A DNA stretch of 19,402 nt from Pseudomonadota bacterium (GCA_023450535.1 JAEXGX010000152.1:1-19402); one strand, 5' to 3'; positions 1 through 7,822 are shown, counted from the stretch's first letter. The notes: generated by a model not told the origin, from the letters alone. Translations and numbers: made by a program.

Positions 1-2312
1 TGGACCCCGAGCGCCTGAATATTCTAAAAAAGGTATACGAGGAAAACCCCGGAGCCGAGCCCGTCCTGATCCGGGCCAGACTGCTTGAGCAGCTCCTTCT
101 CACCAAAAAACTATTTCTTGATGAAAACCCTGTCGTCGGCACTCTGACCAGCATACGTTGCGGACTGTACGCCTACCCGGAGTGGAGTTGCGACTGGATC
201 AAAGACGAAATGGACATGGCCAAGATCTGCTCTCTGGGGGAAATCATCATCCCCGACGAGACCAAGGATCTAATGATGGGCGTGTACAAGCAATGGAAGG
301 GCAGAACTGTTCGGGACACTGCGGACAAGAATTACAAAGCCCTGTATGGCGTGAATCCCCGTCCCTATATCACGTCCGGCATGTTGTACGACGTGGAGAA
401 TGTTTCTCTGGGGTCCGGCTGCGCCAACTATAGTATGGTCCTAAACAAGGGGGCAAGTGGCATTCTTGAGGATGTGGAAACCTCCTTGAAAAAGCTGTCC
501 ATCCACAGCGGCGACTACCGCAAGCTGGCCTTCCTGCAAGGTATCAAGCTCGTGCTCAAGGCCTTCATCGCCTGGGCGCACCGCTACGCCGACCTGGCCG
601 AAGAAAGCGCCGCAGGAGAAATGAACGCAGAGAGGAAAGCCGAACTTCTGGAAATCGCCGAAGTCTGCCGCCGGGTTCCCGAATATCCCGCGCGCAACTT
701 TCGCGAAGCCGTCCAATCTTTCTGGTTCACGCATCTGCTTGTGGAAATGGAACAGATGGGCTGCGCCAACTCCCCCGGTCGCTACGGGCAGTGGATGTAT
801 CCCTTCTATAAAAAAGATATTGAAGAAGGCCGCATCACCCGCGAAGAAGCCGAAAAGCTGCTCTGTTTTCAGTTCATCCGCCATACCGAACTGGGCACCT
901 ATTCCGGCATGGCGCACCAGAAGGCACTGTCCGGTCACACCGGCCAGACTATCGCTCTGGGAGGTCTGACCCCGGACGGAAAGGACGCTTCCAACGAGCT
1001 GGAAATGGTCATCATGGACGTACAGATCAAGATGCAGAACATCCAGCCCACACTGGCGCTATGGTATACCCCCATGATGGAGCAGGAGTACCTGATGAAG
1101 GCTGTGGACGTGGTACGCACCGGATGCGGCCAGCCTCAGTTCATGAATACCGCCGTGGGCGTGGCCCGTAATCTATGCCATTTCGGGACACGCGGCATCA
1201 ACATTGAAGACGCCCGCAACGTCGCAAATTTCGGCTGCGTCGCCAGCGGCGTAGCGGACAAAGGTTCTTATGTCGCTCAGGAAGACGCCATTTGCCTGGC
1301 CAAATTCGTAGAACTGGCTCTGTACAACGGATGGGACCCTATCACCAAAAAGCAGCTCGGCCCCCAAACAGGCGAAGCCAACGACTTCAAAACCTATGGA
1401 GAGTTTTACGAGGCCGTGCTGAAACAGATGCAGGCAGGTCTGCAAGTGCATCGCAAACACTCCAACCTTTCTATCAGCGCCCATGAACAAATCGTGCCCA
1501 GCATCTTCCGCTCCGCCCTGCATGACGGCTGCATAGAATCCGGCCTGACGGAAGAAGCAGGCGGGCATATATACCCCCAGGGAATGGCCATCGTATCTAC
1601 CGTGGTTGATGCGGGCAACGCCCTGCACGCCATCAAGGAACTGATCTTCGACACGGGCAGACTGACTGTCGCCAGACTGCGCGAAGCGCTTGAGGCGAAC
1701 TGGGCGGGGTACGAAGATATCCAGAAGATGTGCCTTGACGTTCCCAAGTACGGTAATGATGACCCGGACAGCGACCACTTCGTGCAACGTCTGTATAAGG
1801 ATTTCGGCAGAATCTACAAAAACTGCGGCCCGGACTACTACGGCTATGAAGCCCACCCCGACGCCTATTCGCTTTCGTTCCACAATCTGTACGGTTCTAT
1901 CATGAATGCCTTTCCAAACGGTCGCAAAAAGGGAATGGCGTTCACCGACGGCAGTGTGTCCGCCACGCCGGGCACAGATACTGAAGGCCCCACCGCACTG
2001 ATCAAGTCTGCGGCGCAGGCACTGGACACCACCTGGTACATATCAAACCATTTCAACATGAAGTTCCTGCCTGCGGCCCTGTCCGGTGCCAGAGGCGCCA
2101 GAATGTTGATCGATTTGATCAAGACCTACTTTGATTACGGCGGCAGTCACATTCAGTTCAACTGCGTATCCCGTGAAACTCTGGTCGACGCCAAAGAGAC
2201 CCCGCAGGCCCACAAGGAACTTGTTGTCCGTGTGGCGGGATTCTCCGCCTACTTCACCCGCCTCGACACCGGAGTACAGGACGAAATCATTAAGCGCACC
2301 GAATACCAATGA
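1..2312 (+). CDS. Glycyl radical enzyme (pyruvate formate-lyase superfamily), 5'-truncated, substrate unknown
   Basis: The frame is open from base 3 to the TGA at 2310-2312, giving 769 visible residues; the start lies left of the window and probably only a few tens of residues are missing. The C-terminal glycyl radical loop reads RVAGFSAYF, with the radical Gly codon at 2238-2240 (visible residue 746). The thiyl-radical Cys is in NFGCVASG (codon 1236-1238, residue 412). The stretch ALGGLTPDGKDASNELE is typical of GRE cores. Many GRE dehydratases and lyases (choline, glycerol, propanediol, hydroxyproline, isethionate) have GCVE at the active site with a catalytic Glu; here that position is Ala (codon 1242-1244). 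PFL (adjacent Cys pair) is excluded, and the enzyme is unlikely to be a standard dehydratase. The activase, a HesB-like selenoprotein and a TRAP transporter follow on the same strand, suggesting a cytoplasmic anaerobic catabolic enzyme acting on an imported small acid. The family is certain; the reaction is not. Confidence 0.93.
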   Translation, partial: DPERLNILKKVYEENPGAEPVLIRARLLEQLLLTKKLFLDENPVVGTLTSIRCGLYAYPEWSCDWIKDEMDMAKICSLGEIIIPDETKDLMMGVYKQWKGRTVRDTADKNYKALYGVNPRPYITSGMLYDVENVSLGSGCANYSMVLNKGASGILEDVETSLKKLSIHSGDYRKLAFLQGIKLVLKAFIAWAHRYADLAEESAAGEMNAERKAELLEIAEVCRRVPEYPARNFREAVQSFWFTHLLVEMEQMGCANSPGRYGQWMYPFYKKDIEEGRITREEAEKLLCFQFIRHTELGTYSGMAHQKALSGHTGQTIALGGLTPDGKDASNELEMVIMDVQIKMQNIQPTLALWYTPMMEQEYLMKAVDVVRTGCGQPQFMNTAVGVARNLCHFGTRGINIEDARNVANFGCVASGVADKGSYVAQEDAICLAKFVELALYNGWDPITKKQLGPQTGEANDFKTYGEFYEAVLKQMQAGLQVHRKHSNLSISAHEQIVPSIFRSALHDGCIESGLTEEAGGHIYPQGMAIVSTVVDAGNALHAIKELIFDTGRLTVARLREALEANWAGYEDIQKMCLDVPKYGNDDPDSDHFVQRLYKDFGRIYKNCGPDYYGYEAHPDAYSLSFHNLYGSIMNAFPNGRKKGMAFTDGSVSATPGTDTEGPTALIKSAAQALDTTWYISNHFNMKFLPAALSGARGARMLIDLIKTYFDYGGSHIQFNCVSRETLVDAKETPQAHKELVVRVAGFSAYFTRLDTGVQDEIIKRTEYQ

Positions 2313-2413
2313 CGTGGGCAAGGAGGCGATGGGGAGGGCCATCGCCTTCCCTGATGCAGGGCAAAATCCGTCTGCCCGCGTTCCGGACAGACAACATAAG
2401 CAAGGTTCCCGCA

Positions 2414-3313
2414 ATGGTTGCACAAGGTATTCTTTATAATATCCAGCGGATGTCGGTTCATGACGGGCCGGGCCTTCGCACTACTGTTTTTTTCAAGGGA
2501 TGTCCGCTCCGCTGCCGCTGGTGCAGCAATCCCGAATCCCAGGCGCTTCATCCCCAGCTTATGTTTTTTAAAACCCTGTGCACGGGCTGCGGACGCTGTC
2601 TTGAAACTTGCCCGTCAAATGCGGTGCTCAGGAAAGGGAACATTTTCGACAGAGATTTTTCCAGATGCACGAATTGCGGTGCTTGCGCATCCTTGTGCCC
2701 GACCACGGCAAGTTCCATGTCCGGACAAAACTACCGTGTTGAGGACGTACTGGAGATTATCCGCAAAGACGCCGCATTCTATCATAATTCCGGCGGCGGC
2801 GTGACCTTCAGCGGCGGCGAATGCTCCATGCAGGGGGCATTCCTTCTCGCCCTGCTCGACGCCTGCCTGAATGAGGGCCTGCATACCTGTGTGGACACCT
2901 GCGGACAGACCGAGCCGGAACTGTTCCGGAAAATCCTGGACATGGCCGATCTGCTTCTGTTCGACATAAAACACATGGACAACGCACAGCATAAGATTCT
3001 TACCGGTGTGGGCAACGAGCTTATCCTGCGCAATCTCAAAACGGCGCTGACCACCTGCCCCGAAAAAGTCCGCATCCGTATCCCGCTTATGCCGGGCCTG
3101 AACGATTCGGATGAAAATATTTCCGCCGTAGCCTCTCTGCTCGGGCCATACGGAATGGATAACGTGGATGTTCTCCCCTGCCACAGCTTTGGCGGCAGCA
3201 AATATGACGCCCTTAAACTCCGGCAACCCGGAATCCCGGAATACAGCCCGGAGGCATTGCAACACGTGCTCCGCTGTTTCTCCGGGCACGGCCTGAAAAC
3301 TGAAATCGTGTAA
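2414..3313 (+). CDS. Glycyl radical enzyme activase (radical SAM, with two extra 4Fe-4S clusters)
   Basis: This 300-residue protein is a class III-type GRE activating enzyme that uses S-adenosylmethionine and an Fe-S cluster to abstract hydrogen from the glycine of the upstream enzyme. The radical SAM motif Cx3Cx2C is C30-C34-C37 (GCPLRCRWC), preceded by the family hallmark NIQRMSVHDGPGLRTT. A ferredoxin-like insert follows with C56-C59-C62-C66 and C85-C88-C91-C95, as in activases of choline, glycerol and hydroxyproline type GREs. The SAM-binding GGE motif is seen in GGGVTFSGGE. The frame is open back to an ATG at 2309 overlapping the upstream stop, but that would add 35 low-complexity residues. 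Homologous activases begin close to the NIQ motif, and an AAGG lies 8 nt before 2414, so I chose 2414. This leaves about 100 nt between the two genes. Confidence 0.92.
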   Translation: MVAQGILYNIQRMSVHDGPGLRTTVFFKGCPLRCRWCSNPESQALHPQLMFFKTLCTGCGRCLETCPSNAVLRKGNIFDRDFSRCTNCGACASLCPTTASSMSGQNYRVEDVLEIIRKDAAFYHNSGGGVTFSGGECSMQGAFLLALLDACLNEGLHTCVDTCGQTEPELFRKILDMADLLLFDIKHMDNAQHKILTGVGNELILRNLKTALTTCPEKVRIRIPLMPGLNDSDENISAVASLLGPYGMDNVDVLPCHSFGGSKYDALKLRQPGIPEYSPEALQHVLRCFSGHGLKTEIV

Positions 3314-3333
3314 CCCCAAAACAAGGGATCCCC

Positions 3334-3621
3334 ATGCTCACCGTAAAAGCAGACAAGACCATTCTTGAAAAGCTGAACAGCCTGTTGAAAGAGGAAGCTG
3401 AAGGAACCTGCATTCGCTTACGCGAATATACCATCGGCGCGGGCTGACATGCAAAATGCGTACTCGGGCCGAGTACCGATGAAAGAGATGAGTTTGAAGA
3501 CGAATTTGCCCTCGTGAACGGCGTTCCCTTCATTGCGGGCGAAAGCTTCCTTGCCCGGTACGGATCGGCCTTTGAGCTGATTATGGAAGACGGCAGGCTG
3601 CAAGTACAGGCTCTGGAATAA
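3334..3621 (+). CDS. HesB/IscA-like selenoprotein (in-frame UGA read as selenocysteine)
   Basis: The frame runs from ATG 3334 to TAA 3619-3621 (95 codons) with one in-frame TGA at 3445-3447, codon 38. Reading it as Sec gives IGAG-U-HAKC. The frame on both sides is coherent: the N-terminal half has a helix and IRLREYTIGAG, and the C-terminal half has VNGVPFIAGESFLARYGSAFELIMEDG, which resembles the HesB/IscA fold (the 'dGvpf..d...l..yg' region). HesB-like proteins are an established prokaryotic selenoprotein family. A 7-bp hairpin with a 3-nt loop starts 12 nt after the UGA, as expected of a bacterial SECIS. Nearby thiols are C26 and C42. The usual A-type carrier role is Fe-S handling; here the protein sits 20 nt after the GRE activase and before a TRAP transporter, so a role in maturing or protecting Fe-S or radical enzymes of the cluster is possible. 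The alternative is a pseudogene with a nonsense mutation. Confidence 0.82.
3445..3481 (+). promoter_or_regulatory. Putative bacterial SECIS element
   Basis: Immediately 3' of the in-frame UGA (3445-3447), GTACTCG (3460-3466) and CGAGTAC (3470-3476) form a perfect 7-bp stem with a GGC loop. CAT (3448-3450) can pair with ATG (3479-3481) to form a lower stem directly next to the UGA. Bacterial SelB-recruiting elements lie within the coding region just after the UGA and have a short stem with a small G-containing apical loop, which fits. I did not verify the loop against a SECIS model. Confidence 0.65.
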
Positions 3622-3707
3622 AAGGGCTTTTACCTTGATCCAATCCGGAAAACATCCGGGACAACGGACACGGTTAATTGTGAAAACGCTAACCCATGGA
3701 GGCTGTT

Positions 3708-4808
3708 ATGAGACTGACCAAGGTTCTGCTTTCCGTCATGTGTGCGGCTCTTTTTGTCCAGCCGGCGCTGGCCCTGCAAGGTTCGGGAACTCCCGAAGAC
3801 CCCTATGTCATGAAATTTGCAAACTACTATCCCGACGCCGGCCCCATCGGCCACGGCATTCATGCCAATACTGCGGACTTCATTGAAGAGAAAATGGGAC
3901 ACCGCATCAAGTTTGAAAGGTACTGGGCCGGTTCCCTGCACAGCCTGGCAGATGGTTTCAAGGCGTTACGTTCCGGTTTGTCCGAATTCGCCCAAGCCTA
4001 TCCTTTCAATAATACAAACGCGTTCATGTACACCACTGCCGATGGCCTGCCCTGGCTGTATAAAAGCACGGCACACGCCGCTGCGGCCGCACAGGAAATG
4101 TACCCCAAGTGGTATAAGAAGGAATTCGAGCGTCAAGGTTTGCTCATAGGCATGACCCCTTACTTTGGCTATGAAGTTCTGATCACCAAAAAACCCATTC
4201 GTAAACTGGAAGACCTGAAAGGTCTCAAAATTATGGGCCACGGCATCCACATGCGCAACACTCTTGCCGCTCTGGGTGCCACGCCCGTATTCATCACTCC
4301 GCCCGAAATTTTCATCGCATTGCAGCGCGGCATCATTGACGGCCTGTGCTGGTCCGCCGGCAGTACCATTCCCTGGAAGTACAATGAGGTTGCCAAATAC
4401 TGCACCATCACCGGCATGGCTCAGGCTGGTATCTTTTACGGCATGCACAAGCCATCCTTCAACGCCCTCCCCAAAAACGTACAGACCGACCTCTACCATG
4501 TTCTTCAGGACGCAGCCCTGCATATGAACAAGCTCTATAACGACCTTGACGCGACCGCATTTGAAGAAATGAAGGCAAATGGCATGGAAATTATTGAACT
4601 TTCCCCAGAAGAACTCACTCGTTGGAAAAACGCCGGCCAGAAAGTGTGGGATGATTATGCCGTACAACTGAAGGAAAAGGGCCTCGAAAGCGATGCTTTT
4701 CTGAAAGATCTCTGCACGGTTGCCGACAAGTACAACGCCATGTCCATTCCCGAGCTGATCGAATACAGAAAGGCAAATCCGGTTCACGGGCTCATCGACG
4801 GATTTTAA
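3708..4808 (+). CDS. dctP: TRAP transporter solute-binding protein (DctP family)
   Basis: The 366-residue protein has a Sec-type signal peptide (MRLTKVLLSVMCAALF, cleavage likely after ALA near residue 22) followed by a DctP-family domain. Core signatures include ITKKPIRKLEDLKGLKI, LGATPVFITPPEIFIALQRGIIDG and a mature part of normal length. It would bind a small organic anion in the periplasm and deliver it to DctQM. The start at 3708 is chosen because GGAGG (3699-3703) is spaced correctly for it, whereas an in-frame ATG at 3696 overlaps that site. The usual specificity Arg of the family (GLKIR or GLKVR) is replaced: residue 176 is Met (GLKIMGHG). Substrate binding may therefore differ from classic C4-dicarboxylate or sialate TRAP proteins, although R180-183-region residues such as HMRNT could substitute. 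The substrate is unknown. Confidence 0.93.
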   Translation: MRLTKVLLSVMCAALFVQPALALQGSGTPEDPYVMKFANYYPDAGPIGHGIHANTADFIEEKMGHRIKFERYWAGSLHSLADGFKALRSGLSEFAQAYPFNNTNAFMYTTADGLPWLYKSTAHAAAAAQEMYPKWYKKEFERQGLLIGMTPYFGYEVLITKKPIRKLEDLKGLKIMGHGIHMRNTLAALGATPVFITPPEIFIALQRGIIDGLCWSAGSTIPWKYNEVAKYCTITGMAQAGIFYGMHKPSFNALPKNVQTDLYHVLQDAALHMNKLYNDLDATAFEEMKANGMEIIELSPEELTRWKNAGQKVWDDYAVQLKEKGLESDAFLKDLCTVADKYNAMSIPELIEYRKANPVHGLIDGF

Positions 4809-4815
4809 TAAACAC

Positions 4816-4852
4816 GCTTGGGGAACCTGGCCATCTTCCAGGCTCTCCAAGC
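4816..4852 (+). terminator. Strong stem-loop after dctP (attenuator or 3' stabiliser)
   Basis: GCTTGG (4816-4821) pairs with CCAAGC (4847-4852). The helix continues through GGA/TCT and, after one A/C mismatch, CCTGG (4826-4830) with CCAGG (4838-4842), closing a 7-nt loop. It starts 7 nt after the dctP stop. The following sequence is CCTTTAAT without a clean U-tract, so partial termination or protection of the binding-protein mRNA is more likely than full termination. Confidence 0.6.
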
Positions 4853-4887
4853 CCTTTAATATCCATACGACAAATCCTTTTTTGCGC

Positions 4888-4929
4888 CTCTGTTTCTCAA
4901 TAACAATGCATTGTTATTGAGAAACAGAG
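4888..4929. repeat. Perfect 42-bp palindrome
   Basis: The sequence from CTCTGTTTCTCAATAACAA (from 4888) through a central TGCA to TTGTTATTGAGAAACAGAG (to 4929) is its own reverse complement, with 21-nt arms and no mismatch. It lies between dctP and dctQ, 50 nt before the dctQ start. In RNA it would form a very stable hairpin; in DNA it could extrude a cruciform or bind a dimeric protein. It is not followed by a U-run. Confidence 0.9.
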
Positions 4930-4978
4930 TTACAGTTGAACCAAGCCTATTACACTCAACACCGCCGCAGAGGTCACT

Positions 4979-5491
4979 ATGGATTTACTTGATCGTATCG
5001 ACAAGCCGCTTCAAGCGGCAGTAAAAGCCGCGCACATGGCAAGCGCATTCATCCTTTACCCATTCATGGTTGCCGTCATTACCGTTGACGTCACCGGCAG
5101 GTTCCTGTTCAACAATCCCTTATCCTGGGGCACAGAAGGTTCCGGCCTCATTCAGATCATGGCCATCTTTCTGGCCTGCGCTTTCGTGGAATCCACCAAG
5201 GGACACATCCAGCTGGATATCCTGTACTCAAAATTCTCGCCCCGCACACAGAACCTCGTCAACATGCTCAGTTGCGTGGTTGCTGGCATTTGGGTGGGCA
5301 TGTTGGGTTCACGTAGCTTCACGGAGATCTTCATGTCCATGGACATGCTGGAATCCGGCATGGATGTGACACTTCCCTTCTGGCCCATCCGCGTGGTCAT
5401 GACCTTTGCCTTCGCCCTGCTCTTTCTTCAACTGATGATGAACTTCCTTGTCAATCTCAAGAATCTGCTCTGCGGAGGCGCACATGCTTGA
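4979..5491 (+). CDS. dctQ: TRAP transporter small permease (DctQ family)
   Basis: The 170-residue protein has four hydrophobic segments (about residues 20-40, 53-75, 92-112 and 132-155), the DctQ architecture. The motif VTVDVTGRFLFNNPLSWGTEGSG matches the conserved 'V..RY.fn.sl.w..E' region. It is an inner-membrane partner that links the binding protein to the large subunit DctM. It overlaps the next gene by 8 nt, indicating translational coupling. An AGAGG lies about 5 nt upstream of the ATG. It follows the 170-nt structured spacer after dctP, so its expression may be set separately from that of the binding protein. Confidence 0.9.
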   Translation: MDLLDRIDKPLQAAVKAAHMASAFILYPFMVAVITVDVTGRFLFNNPLSWGTEGSGLIQIMAIFLACAFVESTKGHIQLDILYSKFSPRTQNLVNMLSCVVAGIWVGMLGSRSFTEIFMSMDMLESGMDVTLPFWPIRVVMTFAFALLFLQLMMNFLVNLKNLLCGGAHA

Positions 5492-6791
5492 TCTTGTCAC
5501 CATAGGTTACCTCGGCGTTCTGGCCATGCTGACACTGGCCTTTCTGGGAGTCCCGCTCGCCTACAGCATGTCGTTTATCGGTTCCATGGGGCTTGCCTAT
5601 GCCACGGGTTTTGATGCCGCCTGCATGCAGAATATTCTGCTGGCCTGGGAGCAGGGCAGCAGCTTCTCCCTCATGACCATCCCTCTGTTCATTTTTATGG
5701 GAACTATCGCCTACCACGCCCGTATCGTGGCCGATCTCTTCGACTGCGTACGCAAGTGGGTAGGCCATGTGCCCGGCGGCCTTGCCGTGGCCGGAGTTCT
5801 CGCCTCTGCGGCCTTCGGCGCGGTGACCGGCTCTACTGCCGCCTCCGCAGCGACCATGGGCAGCACTGTTTTTCCTGAACTTAAGAAACACGGCTATGAG
5901 TTGCGGATGTCCGCCGGCTCCCTTGCTGCTTCCGCAGGACTCGCCGCCATCATCCCCCCCTCTGTCTTCATCATCATTTTCTGTGTACTCACCGACCAAT
6001 CCATCGGCAAACTCTTCATCGCCACCATCGGCCCCGGCCTGCTGGTTACCGCCCTGTTCTCTGCCTATATTCTTATCCGCTGTGCTCTCAGCCCTGAAAT
6101 GGGTCCCCCGGCCAAGGAAAAAATCAGCACGGGTGACAAACTCAAAAGTCTCACTTCCTGCCTGCCCGTTATCTTTGTGTTCGGCATCGTCATCGGCGGA
6201 CTGTACACAGGCATTGTCACTCCTACCGAGGCTTCGGCCATAGGGGTTGTCGGTGTGCTGGTTATCGCCGCATGCATGCGGCGCCTCTCCTTCAAGTGTA
6301 TCCATGACTCCTTTACCGAAGGCGCCAAGCTCTCCACTACTATCTTCATGCTCATCATCGGCGGCTGGCTAATGAGCCGCTTCCTGGTCAGTACCGGCAC
6401 TACCAGACACATGGTTGACCTCTTCGTGGGCATGCAGATGAACTACTACAGCCTCATCGCCGTGCTGTTTGTACTGTTTATGATCTTGGGTTGTGCACTC
6501 GAAGCCACGTCTATCCTGATTCTCACCATGCCCTTCTTGTTCCCCATCACGCAGGCTTACGGCCTCAATCCCGAATGGTTCGGAGTATTCGTAACCATGA
6601 TGATGGTCATGGCAGGCGTCACTCCGCCCGTGGGGCTGAACGTATTCGTCGTACACGGCGTATGCCCGGACGTGTCAATCAACGGCATTTTCCGCGGGGC
6701 ACTGCCCTTTTGCCTGATGGTATTCATCGCCATTGTCATCATGGTGATCTTCCCCGAAATCGTGCTCTGGCTCCCCAACCACATGAATTAA
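5484..6791 (+). CDS. dctM: TRAP transporter large permease (DctM family)
   Basis: The 435-residue, highly hydrophobic protein has DctM signatures: FLGVPLAYSMSFIG near the N-terminus, GAVTGSTAASAATMGS in the first half, PPSVFIIIF, TPTEASAIGV and GVTPPVGLNVFVV near the C-terminus. It forms the sodium- or proton-driven channel subunit of the TRAP system. ATG 5484 is chosen because CGGAGG (5473-5478) precedes it by 5 nt; an in-frame ATG at 5448 lies well inside dctQ and has no such site. It is the last gene before a 257-nt spacer. Confidence 0.94.
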   Translation: MLDLVTIGYLGVLAMLTLAFLGVPLAYSMSFIGSMGLAYATGFDAACMQNILLAWEQGSSFSLMTIPLFIFMGTIAYHARIVADLFDCVRKWVGHVPGGLAVAGVLASAAFGAVTGSTAASAATMGSTVFPELKKHGYELRMSAGSLAASAGLAAIIPPSVFIIIFCVLTDQSIGKLFIATIGPGLLVTALFSAYILIRCALSPEMGPPAKEKISTGDKLKSLTSCLPVIFVFGIVIGGLYTGIVTPTEASAIGVVGVLVIAACMRRLSFKCIHDSFTEGAKLSTTIFMLIIGGWLMSRFLVSTGTTRHMVDLFVGMQMNYYSLIAVLFVLFMILGCALEATSILILTMPFLFPITQAYGLNPEWFGVFVTMMMVMAGVTPPVGLNVFVVHGVCPDVSINGIFRGALPFCLMVFIAIVIMVIFPEIVLWLPNHMN

Positions 6792-6871
6792 AGTAATTTC
6801 ACTTTGAAGTTGCTCAACTGCGGCGAGCGAGCAGCCGTCTGCCGGTGAAGCAAGCGCATTTATTTGCGGCG
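6792..6871 (+). repeat. Intergenic element copy 1 (TTTCA-CTT-TGAA inverted repeat plus GC-rich tail)
   Basis: It starts right after the dctM stop. The first 24 nt match 21 of 24 positions of a second copy at 12284. It begins with the imperfect inverted repeat ATTTCA-CTT-TGAAGT (6796-6810) followed by TGCTC and ends in a GCAA...TTGCGGCG segment, also shared. It could be a dispersed intergenic repeat or an operator. Confidence 0.5.
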
Positions 6872-6924
6872 CTGCCACACGACTGGTAGCCCGCAGGGCG
6901 TACAGGCATGGACAGCAAAGCAAG

Positions 6925-6959
6925 CGCAACTCCGGGCGTGTTTTTCAAACGGAGTTGTG
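6925..6959 (+). terminator. Hairpin in the dctM to nitroreductase spacer
   Basis: CAACTCCG (6927-6934) pairs with CGGAGTTG (6950-6957) around a 15-nt loop, with a G-U and a C-G pair extending the base. It is followed by TGTAAAAAA rather than a U-tract on the plus strand. On the minus strand the run before the stem would read as TTTTTT, but no gene ends there on that strand. It may separate the TRAP genes from the nitroreductase gene. Confidence 0.4.
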
Positions 6960-7048
6960 TAAAAAATGAAAGTTATTCTACTCTAAAGAACGAAACTGAA
7001 CATTCCAAAAATCAGGTTCCTTCCGAAAAAACAGGGAGTTGATACCTC

Positions 7049-7822
7049 ATGTCTCTTGTTTTCGATCATAACCACTGTCTTAGCTGCGGCAAATGCGTTG
7101 CCGACTGCGTATGCGGCATCCTGAGCATGAAAGGAGAATTCCCTTCTTTCAAAGAAGGGAAAAGCGAACTTTGCGTCCACTGCGGCCACTGCGTATCCGT
7201 ATGCCCTGTCCATGCCGTTTCTCTTGACGGCATGGACCCCGCACTGCTGCAAACGGCTGATGAAATATCCAGCCCTGAAAAACAATTGGATGCTCTTCTC
7301 AAATGCCGCCGCTCTATACGGCAATATACGGGCGTTTCCCTGGAACAACGCGTGCTGGAACGGGCGCTGGAGTATGCGAGTTATGCTCCGACCGCTCATA
7401 ATTTTCGCCAAGTTTCCTATATTGTCATCAACGGCCGCGCAAAAGTTGAGGTCCTTCTGAAAAACACTGCCCTGCACATGGAAAGACACGGCATGTATCC
7501 CGGTCAGGTAGCCAATGTGAAGAGCGGGCAGGATACCCTGTTCCGGGGAGCACCCTGCCTCATCCTCATCCATGCGCCGGAGAGGCTCCTTTCTGAAAGC
7601 GACTGCGCCACAGCTGCCAGCTATCTTGAACTTGCCCTTCACGCGCTCGGCATGGGGTCCTGCTGGGCCGGAATGCTTGTTGAAGCCTGCGCTTATGGCC
7701 TTCCGGAAGGAATTGCCCTCCCCGAGGGCCACAAACTGTACGGATCGCTCATGGCAGGCAAGCCAGCTCTTTCCTATAAACGCATTCCCTTCCGCAAGGC
7801 ACCTGAAATCACCTGGCTCTGA
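7049..7822 (+). CDS. Ferredoxin-nitroreductase fusion protein (2x[4Fe-4S] plus FMN)
   Basis: The 257-residue protein starts with two 4Fe-4S motifs, C10-C13-C16-C20 and C42-C45-C48-C52. A nitroreductase-fold domain follows from about residue 80, with the FMN-binding CRRSIRQY (residues 86-93), the conserved APTAHN..Q region (113-121) and LELALHALGMGSCWAG. This fusion is common in anaerobes and presumably moves electrons from ferredoxin to a flavin-bound substrate; the physiological substrate is usually unknown. GGGAG lies about 12 nt before the ATG. The gene is followed after 49 nt by the C_GCAxxG_C_C gene, so the two likely form one transcript. Whether they belong to the upstream GRE cluster is inferred from orientation only. 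Confidence 0.9.
   Translation: MSLVFDHNHCLSCGKCVADCVCGILSMKGEFPSFKEGKSELCVHCGHCVSVCPVHAVSLDGMDPALLQTADEISSPEKQLDALLKCRRSIRQYTGVSLEQRVLERALEYASYAPTAHNFRQVSYIVINGRAKVEVLLKNTALHMERHGMYPGQVANVKSGQDTLFRGAPCLILIHAPERLLSESDCATAASYLELALHALGMGSCWAGMLVEACAYGLPEGIALPEGHKLYGSLMAGKPALSYKRIPFRKAPEITWL

Noticed and set aside
2309..2413. Activase start at ATG 2309, overlapping the GRE stop (ATGA)
   Set aside because: It would add 35 residues with no family similarity and has no ribosome site; activases start near the NIQ..S.HDGPG motif.
2329..2439. Mini-ORF of 36 codons after an AAGGAGG at 2320-2326
   Set aside because: The ribosome site is only 2 nt from the ATG, too close, and the peptide has no recognisable features; it overlaps the activase start.
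3418..3603. Minus-strand open frames over the HesB-like gene
   Set aside because: They are antisense to a coherent HesB-like plus-strand frame and appear only because the UGA breaks the plus-strand frame.
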